A stretch of 64,000 nucleotides of DNA from Candidatus Gastranaerophilales bacterium (GCA_947588755.1 CANPZB010000001.1:1-64000); one strand, 5' to 3'. Positions 34,432 through 43,943 are shown, numbered from the stretch's first letter. Notes: generated by a model not told the origin, from the letters alone. A program made the numbers and translations.

Positions 34432-35362
34432 TCAATTTATTCCTTATTTGCGGATAATATTTTAATATTTTTTCAACTTGACTGTAACCTTCGTTTTTAT
34501 TAGTTTTCCAAAGTGTAGTTTCATTGTTAAGATTAAGTTCGCGTTCTCTGTTTATGTATGTAAGTCTGTTAATATTTTTATTAATAATGTTAATTTTTGT
34601 ATCATTTAAAACAGCCATCGCCCAAAACCATGCATCATCGTGTTTCGGTGCCATTTTCGTATATTTATCGCTGTCAAATACATCTTTATAAAGACAATGA
34701 GGAGGATACAGAACACCGCCTACACCTGTCATAAAATGACTGTATGAAGCCCCGCGAGAATTCATTTTTTTAGGATTAATCCATCTTTTGTCGGATAGAA
34801 CTTCATTTTCGCAGGTGGTAATTCCGTTTGCTCTGTGGCAATGTATCATATCGGGTTGTTTTTTGTATGCGTTATATAATTTTTCAAGCCAATTTTTTTC
34901 ATAGTATATATCGTCATCGGCGGTGATAATTATGTCATCGGGAAATTCCCGAAGTGCATATATAAGTTTTGTATATGAACCAATATCTTTGCAAAATCTT
35001 ATTGTTAAGCCCATTCGGGTAAATTTTATTAAATCTTCGGTTAAATCTTTTTCTTTGTTCGGAAATTCGTCTTGTCCCAGCCAGAGAATTATTTTGTCAG
35101 GTTTTAAAGACTGTTTCAAAAGTGAATATATGCAGAAATGCAAATCATAAATCCTTTGCGGAAAAGAAGTCAATGATACAATTAATTCAGGTTTCCTTTT
35201 GCTGCTGCTGATACCGTTAATTTTGCTTCTGTTGATTTCATTTTGCACATGCTGTTTATTTATGGATTTTATTTTATATTTCTTTTTATATTTGATTTTG
35301 ATACCGCAAATGTGTAATATACGCACATCAGCTTTTTTTTCTTTTTTGAAGATGGTTAACAC
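34400..35362 (-). CDS. GT-A type glycosyltransferase of a surface-glycan operon
   Basis: 320 residues. LIVSLTSFPQRIYDLHFCIY, SLKPDKIILWLGQDEFP and ITADDDIYYEKNWLEKL (Asp triad for metal and donor) mark a GT2-like transferase common in capsule and LPS clusters. A short leader-like motif (ILHICGIKIKYKKK) at the N-terminus is shared by many such enzymes. First gene of the three-gene transferase operon. Sugar specificity is unknown. Confidence 0.82.
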   Translation of the reverse strand: MLTIFKKEKKADVRILHICGIKIKYKKKYKIKSINKQHVQNEINRSKINGISSSKRKPELIVSLTSFPQRIYDLHFCIYSLLKQSLKPDKIILWLGQDEFPNKEKDLTEDLIKFTRMGLTIRFCKDIGSYTKLIYALREFPDDIIITADDDIYYEKNWLEKLYNAYKKQPDMIHCHRANGITTCENEVLSDKRWINPKKMNSRGASYSHFMTGVGGVLYPPHCLYKDVFDSDKYTKMAPKHDDAWFWAMAVLNDTKINIINKNINRLTYINRERELNLNNETTLWKTNKNEGYSQVEKILKYYPQIRNKLIDENRYKKKN

Positions 35363-35445
35363 TTTTTCTGCATCCTGCCAATAAATTACTTATATTATAA
35401 TATTTGAAACATATTAATATTGCAAGTCCGTATATTTTAAAAAAA

Positions 35446-35480
35446 AATTCCGGATGTAAATTATTATTGTCCGGAATTTT
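35446..35480 (-). terminator. Intrinsic terminator after the NarL-type regulator
   Basis: Stem AATTCCGGA / TCCGGAATT, 15-nt loop, with a T run on the minus strand. Confidence 0.8.
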
Positions 35481-35500
35481 AAAAATGTGTGAATATAATT

Positions 35501-36160
35501 TTAAACCAGTCCTTCTTTTAACGCTTTAACGGCAGCCTGTGTTCTGTCATCTACCACAAGTTTTTGAATTATATTACAGACATGGGCTTTTGCGGTATGC
35601 TCTGAAATTGTTAATTCTTGTGCAATTTCATTGTTTGATTTGCCGTCGACAACGAGTTTTAATACTTCGTATTCACGTTGTGTAAGATTAGCATGCTGCT
35701 CCTTAAACATTGCACGCGACATTTGTCTTGGCGGAATGACACCGCAATTTTTTTCTCTGAGTATTGGAACAACTTGCGGATCAAGCCACATTGCCCCTTC
35801 TTTTACTGTTTTTATTATCATTTTAAGGTTTTCGGTATTAATATCTTTCATAACATAAGCACATGCACCCGCATGAAGTGCTTCTATAACTTCCTGTTCG
35901 CTTAAATGCGATGTAAGTATAATAACTTTTGCTCTGTTATCAATTTCAAGTATTTTTTTTGTTGCTTCTATTCCGCTTATATCAGGCAGTCCGATATCCA
36001 TAAGAACTACGTCGGGACGAACCGGTCTGAATTTTTCAACAGCTTCTTTGCCGCTTTGTGCTTCCGAAATTACCGCAAGTTCATTTTGACCTTCAAAAAG
36101 AGATTTTAAACCGACCCTTATAAGCTTTTGGTCTTCAACCAGTAATATATTTATTGTCAT
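35501..36160 (-). CDS. NarL/FixJ-type response regulator
   Basis: 219 residues. Receiver domain with phospho-acceptor Asp in DVVLMDIGLPDISG, Thr/Ser switch in VIILTSHL and Lys in AYVMKDI; C-terminal LuxR helix-turn-helix (LTQREYEVLKLVVDGKSNNE, then AQELTISEHTAKAHV). DNA-binding regulator driven by a histidine kinase. No kinase lies nearby, so it is an orphan here. Flanked by its own terminator. Confidence 0.94.
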   Translation of the reverse strand: MTINILLVEDQKLIRVGLKSLFEGQNELAVISEAQSGKEAVEKFRPVRPDVVLMDIGLPDISGIEATKKILEIDNRAKVIILTSHLSEQEVIEALHAGACAYVMKDINTENLKMIIKTVKEGAMWLDPQVVPILREKNCGVIPPRQMSRAMFKEQHANLTQREYEVLKLVVDGKSNNEIAQELTISEHTAKAHVCNIIQKLVVDDRTQAAVKALKEGLV

Positions 36161-36402
36161 GATATTTTCTCCCTGTCATACTTATAAAATTAATTTGTGT
36201 ATCATTAATCCCTTTTTTGCGGAGAAATATAGACAATATTTAATCATGTTAATTCAGAAATATTATTTGGATTAAAAGGTGAATTGTTTTTATTGCGTAA
36301 AATTGATTTGTGTGCAAATTTTAATAAAAACTTAATTTTTGTTGTGGTAAAAAAAAATATTTTGGATTATTATGTTATAGAAAATTATAGGTATAACATA
36401 AA

Positions 36403-38022
36403 ATGAAATATTCAAAATATTCGGCAATTATAATAGGCAGCGGCATTGCAGGTTTATATGCAGCATTAAAAATTGAACAGCAGGTTGATTTGCCTGACGG
36501 TATTCTCGTTATTACAAAATCCAAACTCGGTGAAAGCAATTCAAGATATGCTCAGGGCGGTATGGCAGCCGTTATTCATGAAAACAAAGATGATTCCACT
36601 GCTTCTCATATTTTTGATACTGTAAAAGCAGGTGCGGGGCTTAGTGAATTTAATGTTGTTAAATATATCTCAGAGCATTCCGATGCTGTTGTAAAAGATT
36701 TACTCAAGCTGGGTGTCGAATTTGACAGAGATGAAGATAATAAATTATGTTTTACGAAAGAAGCAGCTCATAATGTTAGAAGAATTCTTCATTGCGGCGG
36801 CGATGCAACAGGTAAAATGATTGAAAAAGTTCTCGCTGATAATGTGTCAAAAAATCAAAATATTGATATTTATGAACGGACAGCTGCAGTTGATTTACTA
36901 GTAAACTCTAAATCAGAATGTCAGGGGGTTGTTGTTTTTAATGCTGATACTCAAGATTACGAAACCGTATATTCTTCTTGCGTAATCATAGCTTCCGGCG
37001 GTATCGGGCAAATATATAAATATACAACAAATCCTTCGGGTGCTACGGGTGACGGTATTGCACTTGCGTATAATGCGGGTGCCGTTTTGCAAGATATGGA
37101 GTTTGTCCAGTTTCATCCTACGGCACTGGCTATTGACGGGGATGAAAACAGATTTTTAATCAGTGAAGCGGTAAGAGGCGAAGGGGCTAAGCTTGTTGAT
37201 GCCGACGGTATTGAATTTATGTATAAATATGATGAGGACAAAGAACTTGCCCCAAGGGACATAGTTACACGTGCAAACTATAACGAAATGGTTTCAAATA
37301 ATACCGAAAATGTTTACCTCAATGCAACATGTATTGATGAAAAAAAACTTGTAAAGCGTTTCCCGAATATTTATAAAAAATGTATGGAAAACGGCATTGA
37401 CATTGCACATGAGTTTATTCCCGTTGCTCCTGCGGCACATTATTTTATGGGCGGTATAAAAACTAATTTGCAGGGCGAAACCTCAATAAAAGGGCTTTTT
37501 GCATTAGGTGAAGCTTCTTCGACAGGTTTGCACGGGGCAAATCGGCTGGCAAGCAATTCGCTTTTGGAATGTGTTGTTTGTGCTTTTTCAGCTGCGGAAC
37601 ATCTTAAAACACGCAAATTAAAAACCCCCAAACAAATTGATTTTGCCGTTAAATCAGTTATTGATAAGTATAATAATGACGATTTTATGACTGACGAAAT
37701 CGATGTGAAGTCTTTAAAATTAAGACTGAAAGATATTATGTGGAACAGAGCGGGCATACTTAGGGACGAAAAATCTCTTATGACAGCATTGGAAGAAATT
37801 GACCGTTTGAAAAAGGAATTTCCGCGTAGTTCAAAGTGCATAAATATTGAAGAATACGAATTAAGAAATATGCTTTTGGTATCTTCATTAATCGTCAGTT
37901 CGGCATTGGCACGTAAAGAATCTATCGGAGCTCATTACCGCGTTGATGCTCAAAAAAGTTCCAAAGATGCCGCACACAGTTTTATAACCAAAAATGAAGG
38001 AGTACTTAACTTTGTTAAATAA
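36403..38022 (+). CDS. nadB: L-aspartate oxidase
   Basis: 539 residues. FAD-binding GSGIAGLYAALKIE at the N-terminus, SRYAQGGMAAV, the HRxxH-like region and GEASSTGLHGANRLASNSL are typical. Oxidises aspartate to iminoaspartate for NAD synthesis. Overlaps nadC, with which it is translationally coupled. nadA is not in the window. Oxygen or fumarate may be the electron acceptor; an anaerobe would be expected to use fumarate. Confidence 0.95.
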   Translation: MKYSKYSAIIIGSGIAGLYAALKIEQQVDLPDGILVITKSKLGESNSRYAQGGMAAVIHENKDDSTASHIFDTVKAGAGLSEFNVVKYISEHSDAVVKDLLKLGVEFDRDEDNKLCFTKEAAHNVRRILHCGGDATGKMIEKVLADNVSKNQNIDIYERTAAVDLLVNSKSECQGVVVFNADTQDYETVYSSCVIIASGGIGQIYKYTTNPSGATGDGIALAYNAGAVLQDMEFVQFHPTALAIDGDENRFLISEAVRGEGAKLVDADGIEFMYKYDEDKELAPRDIVTRANYNEMVSNNTENVYLNATCIDEKKLVKRFPNIYKKCMENGIDIAHEFIPVAPAAHYFMGGIKTNLQGETSIKGLFALGEASSTGLHGANRLASNSLLECVVCAFSAAEHLKTRKLKTPKQIDFAVKSVIDKYNNDDFMTDEIDVKSLKLRLKDIMWNRAGILRDEKSLMTALEEIDRLKKEFPRSSKCINIEEYELRNMLLVSSLIVSSALARKESIGAHYRVDAQKSSKDAAHSFITKNEGVLNFVK

Positions 38023-38842
38023 ATTTTACGTTCGGGAGCATGTTAAATCAGCTTTGCGGGAGGACATCGGTTTTTGCGATATTACAACGGAATATCTTGC
38101 TGGCGAAAACGATGTTATAAGCGGTCGGCTTAATTCGCGAAGCGACGGTGTTTTGTGCGGTGCGGATGTGTTTAAAACGGTTTTTGAAATTCTTTCCGAT
38201 GATGTTAATATAAAATTTCATTTTAAAGACGGAGATTTAATTAAAAAAGGAACAACCGTTGCCGATTTTAACGGTTCCGCAAAATATATTTTAATGGGAG
38301 AACGCGTTGCACTTAATTACATACAAAGAATGTCAGGTATTGCTACCGAAACAAAAAAATATCAGGACGCAATAAAGCCCTATCCCGCAAAAATAGTCGA
38401 TACAAGAAAAACCACCCCCAATTTCAGGGCTTTTGAAAAGTATGCCGTGAAAGTAGGAGGCGGTGCTTTGCACAGATTTAATCTTTCCGATTGTGCAATG
38501 GTTAAAGATAATCATATCAGGCTTGCCGGCTCCATAACCAATGCGGTAAATCTTCTGCGTAAAAATTTATCCCATGCCCATAAAATCGAAGTGGAATGTG
38601 ATACGCTAAAACAGGTTGAAGAAGCCGTGAATGTTAAGGCAGATATAATCATGCTTGATAACATGTCCGTCGAAGATATGGAAACTGCCGTAAAATTAAT
38701 TAATCATCAGGCTATAGTTGAAGCAAGCGGTAATGTTACACTTGAAACAGTTAACAGAATTGCATCTGCGGGTGTTGATATTATATCCTCCAGTGCTATT
38801 GTTGCAAAAGCACCTACTCTGGATTTGGCTTTTGACATGTAG
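38012..38842 (+). CDS. nadC: Nicotinate-nucleotide pyrophosphorylase (QPRTase)
   Basis: 276 residues from TTG 38012; AAGGAG lies 9 bp before it, inside the end of nadB. ATG 37994 is in frame but has no ribosome site of its own. Motifs: ALREDIGFCDITTEYL, RMSGIAT, KIVDTRKTTPNFR, KYAVKVGGGALHRFNL, VKDNHIR and VEVECDTL-like KIEVECDTL. It makes nicotinate mononucleotide from quinolinate, the step after NadB/NadA. Confidence 0.95.
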   Translation: MLNKFYVREHVKSALREDIGFCDITTEYLAGENDVISGRLNSRSDGVLCGADVFKTVFEILSDDVNIKFHFKDGDLIKKGTTVADFNGSAKYILMGERVALNYIQRMSGIATETKKYQDAIKPYPAKIVDTRKTTPNFRAFEKYAVKVGGGALHRFNLSDCAMVKDNHIRLAGSITNAVNLLRKNLSHAHKIEVECDTLKQVEEAVNVKADIIMLDNMSVEDMETAVKLINHQAIVEASGNVTLETVNRIASAGVDIISSSAIVAKAPTLDLAFDM

Positions 38843-39033
38843 TTTTTATATATACAAAATATATATAAAGTGTTTTGTTAACACTAATTGTAAAGTTTAA
38901 TAGTTGTTGAATTTATTGATACTACGAGGTTTTAAAAATTAATAATAAATAATTGTAAAGTTTATTGAAAATAATAACAAAAAAAATTTTCCTTTGTTTT
39001 AAAATGAATGTACAGACAATTATTGGTGGAAAG

Positions 39034-39810
39034 ATGAAAATTACTTCTATACAACGCGATATTTCCCTAAAACAGGGATTTCCTGCGGCCTTTCATGAAG
39101 GGAAGTTTAAGGAGAATTACGGTGCGTCTGTATATAAGAATAAACGAGGATTAAACGCAAATAATAGCGGTGACTTTACGAGTAAGAGTGAGGTTGCCGC
39201 TATTAGTTTTAACGGAGTCGGAAGTAAAATTGCAAAAAGCGGTTGGTTTAACTGGCTGCTTGTTAAAACTCAGGAACATAATGTGCCTATGAATGCATTT
39301 ATTGCTTTAATTCTTGCGGGTGTTTTAAGACCGATTGCGACAATATCACTTCCCGGTAAGAAAGACAAAGAAGATAAAATGTATGCTTCGGGGCATGCAA
39401 TAGCTTCAGGTGTTGTAGGTTTTTTGTTTTCAACCATAGTAACCGCTCCGTTAGATGATACTATTAAAAAAATTAAAAATGACCCCGCGAAATATGCGGC
39501 AAAAAGTTTGGCAAAACTTAAAAAAGAAGCTCACGAAGGTGCAACCGAGGCTTCCAGAAACATGGCGGCAAGAGCGGTTAATTCGCTGGAAACTTGTTTG
39601 AAAAATATTCCTGACTGGATTATAGCCGTTCCGAGAGCAATGTTAACTATTGCATTAATACCGCCCATACTTAAATATGTGTTCGGGCTTGAAAAGAAAA
39701 AGAAACCCGAGAATGCCGTACCTGCCGACACTTTGGCAAATGTAAACCTGCCGCAAAGCAACGGTAATAAACTTTCTATTGAAGATTTTGGGAAGGGAGG
39801 TACAAAATAA
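39034..39810 (+). CDS. Lineage-type membrane protein, pair B first gene
   Basis: 258 residues from ATG 39034 (GGTGGA a few bases upstream); longer starts at 39004 or TTG 38965 lack ribosome sites. The soluble, Asn/Gly-rich N-terminal 75 residues are followed by hydrophobic segments (AFIALILAGVLRPIATISL, SGVVGFLFSTIVTAPL and one near 215) and a polar tail. The VLRPIATISLPGKKDKEDKMYASGH stretch (split here) echoes the motif of the pair at 25242-26503. Ends at the ATG of the next gene. Function unknown. Confidence 0.65.
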   Translation: MKITSIQRDISLKQGFPAAFHEGKFKENYGASVYKNKRGLNANNSGDFTSKSEVAAISFNGVGSKIAKSGWFNWLLVKTQEHNVPMNAFIALILAGVLRPIATISLPGKKDKEDKMYASGHAIASGVVGFLFSTIVTAPLDDTIKKIKNDPAKYAAKSLAKLKKEAHEGATEASRNMAARAVNSLETCLKNIPDWIIAVPRAMLTIALIPPILKYVFGLEKKKKPENAVPADTLANVNLPQSNGNKLSIEDFGKGGTK

Positions 39811-40694
39811 TGCAAGTATCTTTATATACCAATTCTCAATATCAAAATAACAAGAATTATATAAATAATATTTTATCTTCCAAGGCTAAATATAAAAATA
39901 TTAACTTTACATCAAAGCCTTTGAAGCCTATTGAAATAATCGAACAGCAGGTTACACAGGCTGCAAAAGGCTCAAACTTTTTTGAACCTGTGAAAAAATT
40001 ATACGGAAAAATGACTGACTGGCTGGCAAAAAATGTTATTTCACATGTTATTGAAAATAAATATGTGTTTAAATTTGCTGACAGATTCAAGAATAATGAT
40101 ATGCTTTATAACCACATGCTTGCCGTAGGCTCGTTAATTACAAGCGGACTTTATGTAAAAAGAACACTTGATAATAAAGATTTTGATAAAGACAGACGTC
40201 GTACGCTGGCTATTAATCAGGTTTTAACATTTATAATTTCCACTATAGGTGCTTATTCGCTTGATACATCATTAAACAAATGGTGGAATAATATTACCAA
40301 TAAATATGTTGCTATGCATATCGGCGATAACAATTTTATAGAAGCAATTAACAAAGAAACAAGTAAAATTGCACAAGAAAATAAGAAAATAAAAGAACTC
40401 AACAAAAACCTTGACCCCGCAAACAGAACGGCTTTGAAACATATACCGACAACTTCTGAATTTCTGAAAAAATATGTAAAAGAAAACCCGAATATTCAAA
40501 TAGGTTCCAAGGAATTGTCTTTGTTAAATCAAAAGGTTTCGGGACTTTCGTTATTGAAAAAAATGGTAGTATTCGGAATGGTTTACAGATTTCTTGTTCC
40601 GGTTCTGGTAACACCTTTTGCAAACAAATTAGGTGATATGGCTATAGCAAGAAGACAACGTAAAGAAGCTGAAAAATCGGTCGGTAAAGCTTAA
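39810..40694 (+). CDS. Lineage-type membrane protein, pair B second gene
   Basis: 294 residues, starting on the last base of the upstream gene (TAATG overlap). Polar N-terminus with NINFTSKPLKP, central hydrophobic segments (MLAVGSLITSGLYVKRTLDN, VLTFIISTIGAYSL) and one near the C-terminus (VVFGMVYRFLVPVLVTPFA), then a basic tail. Built like the other members of the two pairs. Function unknown. Confidence 0.65.
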   Translation: MQVSLYTNSQYQNNKNYINNILSSKAKYKNINFTSKPLKPIEIIEQQVTQAAKGSNFFEPVKKLYGKMTDWLAKNVISHVIENKYVFKFADRFKNNDMLYNHMLAVGSLITSGLYVKRTLDNKDFDKDRRRTLAINQVLTFIISTIGAYSLDTSLNKWWNNITNKYVAMHIGDNNFIEAINKETSKIAQENKKIKELNKNLDPANRTALKHIPTTSEFLKKYVKENPNIQIGSKELSLLNQKVSGLSLLKKMVVFGMVYRFLVPVLVTPFANKLGDMAIARRQRKEAEKSVGKA

Positions 40695-40776
40695 ATTTGC
40701 CCGCAAAAAATCTTACTTATTAAGCATTGATTATGTTTCTTTGTGTTGAATTATTTCTGTTTTTATAGTAATTTTT

Positions 40777-41772
40777 ATGTATGTTCCAAAGCGGGGATTA
40801 AAATTAGCGGTGGGAGAAAGTCAATTAGATTTAAACGCAATAGCACAAGAATGCGGGTTGTTAGAAAATACTTCAAGTGAAGATATTATGAATAAAATTT
40901 TTGCATTGGAGGAAAAGTATCTTGCACAGGATTTGGTAAAAATATACAATTACTTTCTCACGATTTGCACAGACCCCGAAATTTTAATGAATATAATTCG
41001 CCTGACGGACAATTACAGAGACAAATCAACATTAAGTATTTTGCTTGACATTTTGCTTTTAAAAAATACTTCCGATATAGAAAACAGTTTGAAAGAGAAG
41101 TATATAAATTTGCGTGTAATGTGTGCAAAAGCCGCTTCAAATTACAAAGATACTTCTGCTGTTAATCCGCTTCTTTACTGTTTAAACAACAAAGACGAGA
41201 ATTACAAAATAAGACTGGCATGTGCCGATGCTCTGGGAAGAATTGGTGACAGATATGCCGTTGCCCCTCTAATTGAGGTTGTAAAAGATGATGATGAAAA
41301 ATCGGTTTATTTAAGAGAGAGTGCCGCATTTGCTCTCGGAATGCTCGGGGATATTAGGGCGGTAGAACCTTTAGTGGCTATACTTGAAGCTCAAAAAGGT
41401 TTGTGGAGCAAATTTACGTTTTTAAAAGAAAGAATAATCGAGGCACTCGGCAAACTTCGTCTTGACGATAACAAAAGAGTCTTTAATGCATTAAAAAATG
41501 CTTTACTCGACGAATCACCACAGGTTAGGATTAATGCTATTGAAGCTATTATGGAAATCGGTAATTCCGATTCCGTTGAAGTGATAAAGAGTTGTCTGAA
41601 CGATAATGATAATGAAGTCAGGAAAAACGCGTTGATAGCTTTATATAACTTAAAAGGGCGGAAAATTTTGGATGAAATTATCACCTGCGATTACGATGAT
41701 TTTCTGAAAATTGAAGCTTCAGCATTGATTAACGAATTCGAAGAAGATAATGACGGAGAAAACAATGATTAA
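40777..41772 (+). CDS. HEAT-repeat (PBS-lyase type) protein
   Basis: 331 residues, mostly tandem HEAT-like helix pairs: IRLACADALGRIGDRYAVAPL, LRESAAFALGMLGDIRAVEPL, IIEALGKLRLDDNKRV, VRINAIEAIMEIGNSDSVEV and VRKNALIALYNLKGRKIL. Such repeats scaffold protein-protein contacts; no catalytic residues are visible. Acidic C-terminus. It overlaps queC by 8 bp. No ribosome site precedes ATG 40777, so the message may be leaderless or the start may lie elsewhere. Confidence 0.85.
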   Translation: MYVPKRGLKLAVGESQLDLNAIAQECGLLENTSSEDIMNKIFALEEKYLAQDLVKIYNYFLTICTDPEILMNIIRLTDNYRDKSTLSILLDILLLKNTSDIENSLKEKYINLRVMCAKAASNYKDTSAVNPLLYCLNNKDENYKIRLACADALGRIGDRYAVAPLIEVVKDDDEKSVYLRESAAFALGMLGDIRAVEPLVAILEAQKGLWSKFTFLKERIIEALGKLRLDDNKRVFNALKNALLDESPQVRINAIEAIMEIGNSDSVEVIKSCLNDNDNEVRKNALIALYNLKGRKILDEIITCDYDDFLKIEASALINEFEEDNDGENND

Positions 41773-42430
41773 ATCAATAATATTATTATCGGGCGGACTT
41801 GATTCACTGGTCAGTATGGGATTATGCAGAGAGAAATATAACATAACACTCGCACTTACCTTTGATTACGGGCAAAAAGCCGCTTCAAAAGAAGCTGAGG
41901 CTGCGGCAAATATATGTAAATACTATAACACGGAGCATAAAATAATAAATCTGGACATGCTAAAATCCGTTACGCATACATCTCTTGTTTCCGAAGAAAA
42001 AATTCCGCAAAAAGACGACTTAATCGACGGACAGAGTTCCATGAAATCGGTATGGGTGCCTAATCGCAACGGTTTATTCCTTAATATTGCCGCCTGTTAT
42101 GCAGACGGTAACGATTATGACTATATTATTATTGGTGCAAATAAAGAAGAAGGAGAAACTTTTAGCGATAACACATCGGAATTTATTGAAAGTGTCAATA
42201 ACATGTTTGAATTTTCCACACTGAAAAAGCCGCGGGTTATTGCTCCCTTGATAAATTATACAAAAAATGATATAGTCAAACATGCTCTTGAAAAAAAGAT
42301 ACCTCTTGAGCTTACAAGAAGCTGCTATCTCGGTCGGGAAAAGCACTGCGGAGAGTGTGAATCTTGTGTAAGGCTTAAAAAAGCACTTTTATTTAATAAC
42401 GACAATTACTATGTAAAAAAACTTTTTTAG
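41765..42430 (+). CDS. queC: 7-cyano-7-deazaguanine synthase
   Basis: 221 residues from ATG 41765 (GGAG 7 bp upstream); an upstream in-frame ATG lies at 41750. ATP-pyrophosphatase loop LLSGGLDSL, FDYGQKA, and C-terminal zinc site CYLGREKHCGECESC. It converts 7-carboxy-7-deazaguanine to preQ0 in queuosine synthesis. Start overlaps the HEAT-repeat gene, and DUF366 follows 16 bp later. Confidence 0.95.
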   Translation: MIKSIILLSGGLDSLVSMGLCREKYNITLALTFDYGQKAASKEAEAAANICKYYNTEHKIINLDMLKSVTHTSLVSEEKIPQKDDLIDGQSSMKSVWVPNRNGLFLNIAACYADGNDYDYIIIGANKEEGETFSDNTSEFIESVNNMFEFSTLKKPRVIAPLINYTKNDIVKHALEKKIPLELTRSCYLGREKHCGECESCVRLKKALLFNNDNYYVKKLF

Positions 42431-42446
42431 TATATACTTTAGAATT

Positions 42447-43004
42447 ATGAATACAAAATACATAAATGAAACCATAAAATATGAAGGACATCAGCTTTCA
42501 CCGCATTGGATTTATAAGAATTTTAATCTGAAAGGTGATGCGATTACGGCGTTTTGTGGCGAGTGCGAAGTCAAACTTGAAAATATGGTTGATATTGAAG
42601 ATGTAATTAATAATGAACCTATTTACAGTAAATATATGCTGAGTTTTATATCCGAGCAGTTCGGAATTACTTTAACGGAAGGCATTTTAAGACAAAGACT
42701 GCTAATATGCACAATAAAAGAACTATTGGAAAAAAGAGGTTTTAAAATAACCAGAAACGGTGATGATTTATTTTATGAAGGCAAAAAACTTACCGTATCC
42801 ATAGCATCCAAGTCTGTTACCTCCGTACTTATCCATACGGGAATAAATATAGAGTCGGACGGTGCCCCCGTTAAGGCGGCAGGGCTAAAAAGCGATTTAC
42901 ATACAGATGATATAAAAACTTTTGCCTGTGAAGTTATGAAAAACTATTCCGAAGAAATTGAAGATATAAACTTTGCGGCAACCAAAGTCAGAGGAGTCTA
43001 CTGA
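42447..43004 (+). CDS. DUF366 family protein
   Basis: 185 residues. The start (INETIKYEGHQLSPHWIYKN), AFCGECEV and VSIASKSVTSVLIHTGINI match the DUF366 family as I remember it. It sits immediately after queC; a role in deazaguanine or tRNA modification is a context-based guess. There is no ribosome site; TATACT lies about 11 bp before ATG, so translation could be leaderless. Its stop overlaps the next start by one base (TGATG). Confidence 0.75.
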   Translation: MNTKYINETIKYEGHQLSPHWIYKNFNLKGDAITAFCGECEVKLENMVDIEDVINNEPIYSKYMLSFISEQFGITLTEGILRQRLLICTIKELLEKRGFKITRNGDDLFYEGKKLTVSIASKSVTSVLIHTGINIESDGAPVKAAGLKSDLHTDDIKTFACEVMKNYSEEIEDINFAATKVRGVY

Positions 43005-43684
43005 TGAATGAATTAAATGATTACGAAAACAATTCAGGTCAACATCACATAAGTTATAAAGAATATCAAAGAAAACTAAACAAAAAACCTCATGAAGGTG
43101 TTTTAATATTTGTGTCGACATTTTTCGCTTTGCTTTTACTCTTTTTGGGAATAGCAAAACAAATATCGCCCGAAGTTGATGTTCAAATCGGTGATGAAAA
43201 TTATACAACCGAAAGTGATACGAAAAAAACAGCAGTGGATGACAGATTAAAACTTCTTCAACAGGAAGATAACGGAACTAATCAAGAAGATGACATATTT
43301 GAACCTGAATTGGATGAAAAGGTAAAAATTCCCGATAACCTTCATAAGTCGCCAAAACAGGAAGAAGAAGTTATTTCCGTAAGTGAAAAAGAAGCTGCTC
43401 CTTCACCTCAAGAGACAGCTGCGAAACCTCCCGTTCAGCCCGAATCCCAAAATGTTACTGCTCCGACAAAAGTTGTTGTTGGGTATTATTCCACCCGTGA
43501 ACAGGCAGAAGTTGCGAAAGGTATTATTGCCGAGTCAGGTTTGAATATATCACCGTTTGTCAGGACAATAGGGGGTGCATACACAATTCAGGCGGGTTCT
43601 TATTCGTCCAGAGAAAAAGCACAAAGCGTTGTAAACGAATTGTTAAAAAATAATTTTCCCGCAAGAATATTGGTTGAACAGTAA
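43004..43684 (+). CDS. SPOR-domain membrane protein
   Basis: 226 residues: short cytoplasmic N-terminus, one membrane span (about 33-50, VLIFVSTFFALLLLFLGI), a Glu/Pro-rich linker, and a C-terminal SPOR domain (VVVGYYSTREQAEVAKGII, YTIQAGSYSSREKAQSVVNEL). SPOR domains bind denuded septal peptidoglycan, so a cell-division or envelope role is likely. Coupled to DUF366. Confidence 0.88.
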   Translation: MNELNDYENNSGQHHISYKEYQRKLNKKPHEGVLIFVSTFFALLLLFLGIAKQISPEVDVQIGDENYTTESDTKKTAVDDRLKLLQQEDNGTNQEDDIFEPELDEKVKIPDNLHKSPKQEEEVISVSEKEAAPSPQETAAKPPVQPESQNVTAPTKVVVGYYSTREQAEVAKGIIAESGLNISPFVRTIGGAYTIQAGSYSSREKAQSVVNELLKNNFPARILVEQ

Positions 43685-43736
43685 CTTTTGCCAGTAAAGT
43701 GTCAAATTTTATTTTGTTTAAATTATAACTCTTTTC

Positions 43737-43764
43737 TTGACAAAAGTTAAGAAAAGTATATAAT
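43737..43764 (+). promoter_or_regulatory. Strong promoter before the prepilin 2 leader cassette
   Basis: TTGACA (43737-43742), 16-bp spacer, TATAAT (43759-43764). The block TTGACAAAAGTTAA-GAAAA is shared with 51165, before prepilin 3. Confidence 0.75.
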
Positions 43765-43804
43765 TATGTTTATAAAACGCAAAAATAGGGAATAAGAATA
43801 ATAT

Positions 43805-43873
43805 ATGGTAACGAAAAAGAGCGGGAAAAATATACATGTGATGTATAAAATCACACAAACGGGGGGGGGGTAA
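43805..43873 (+). CDS. Leader mini-ORF ending in a G10 tract (copy 1)
   Basis: 22 codons (MVTKKSGKNIHVMYKITQTGGG) followed at once by TAA. The final Thr-Gly-Gly-Gly codons use a run of ten G (43861-43870). One extra G, or two fewer, would move ribosomes into the frame that stays open to 44253. The ribosome site is weak. The same arrangement is seen at 51234. Whether the peptide is made is unknown; it may only be a transcribed leader. Confidence 0.4.
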   Translation: MVTKKSGKNIHVMYKITQTGGG

Positions 43874-43943
43874 ACCGCTCACACCAAAGGTTTTGGCGAT
43901 TTTTTGATTTTTTATTAAGCCCCGAAAAATTGGGTTCTCGTTC
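43861..43943 (+). repeat. G10 tract plus hairpin cassette, copy 1
   Basis: G10 and the following 70 bp, including CCAAAGGTTTTGG and T runs that could act as a terminator, recur nearly unchanged at 51266-51350. Both copies lie about 500 bp before a prepilin gene. Confidence 0.8.
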
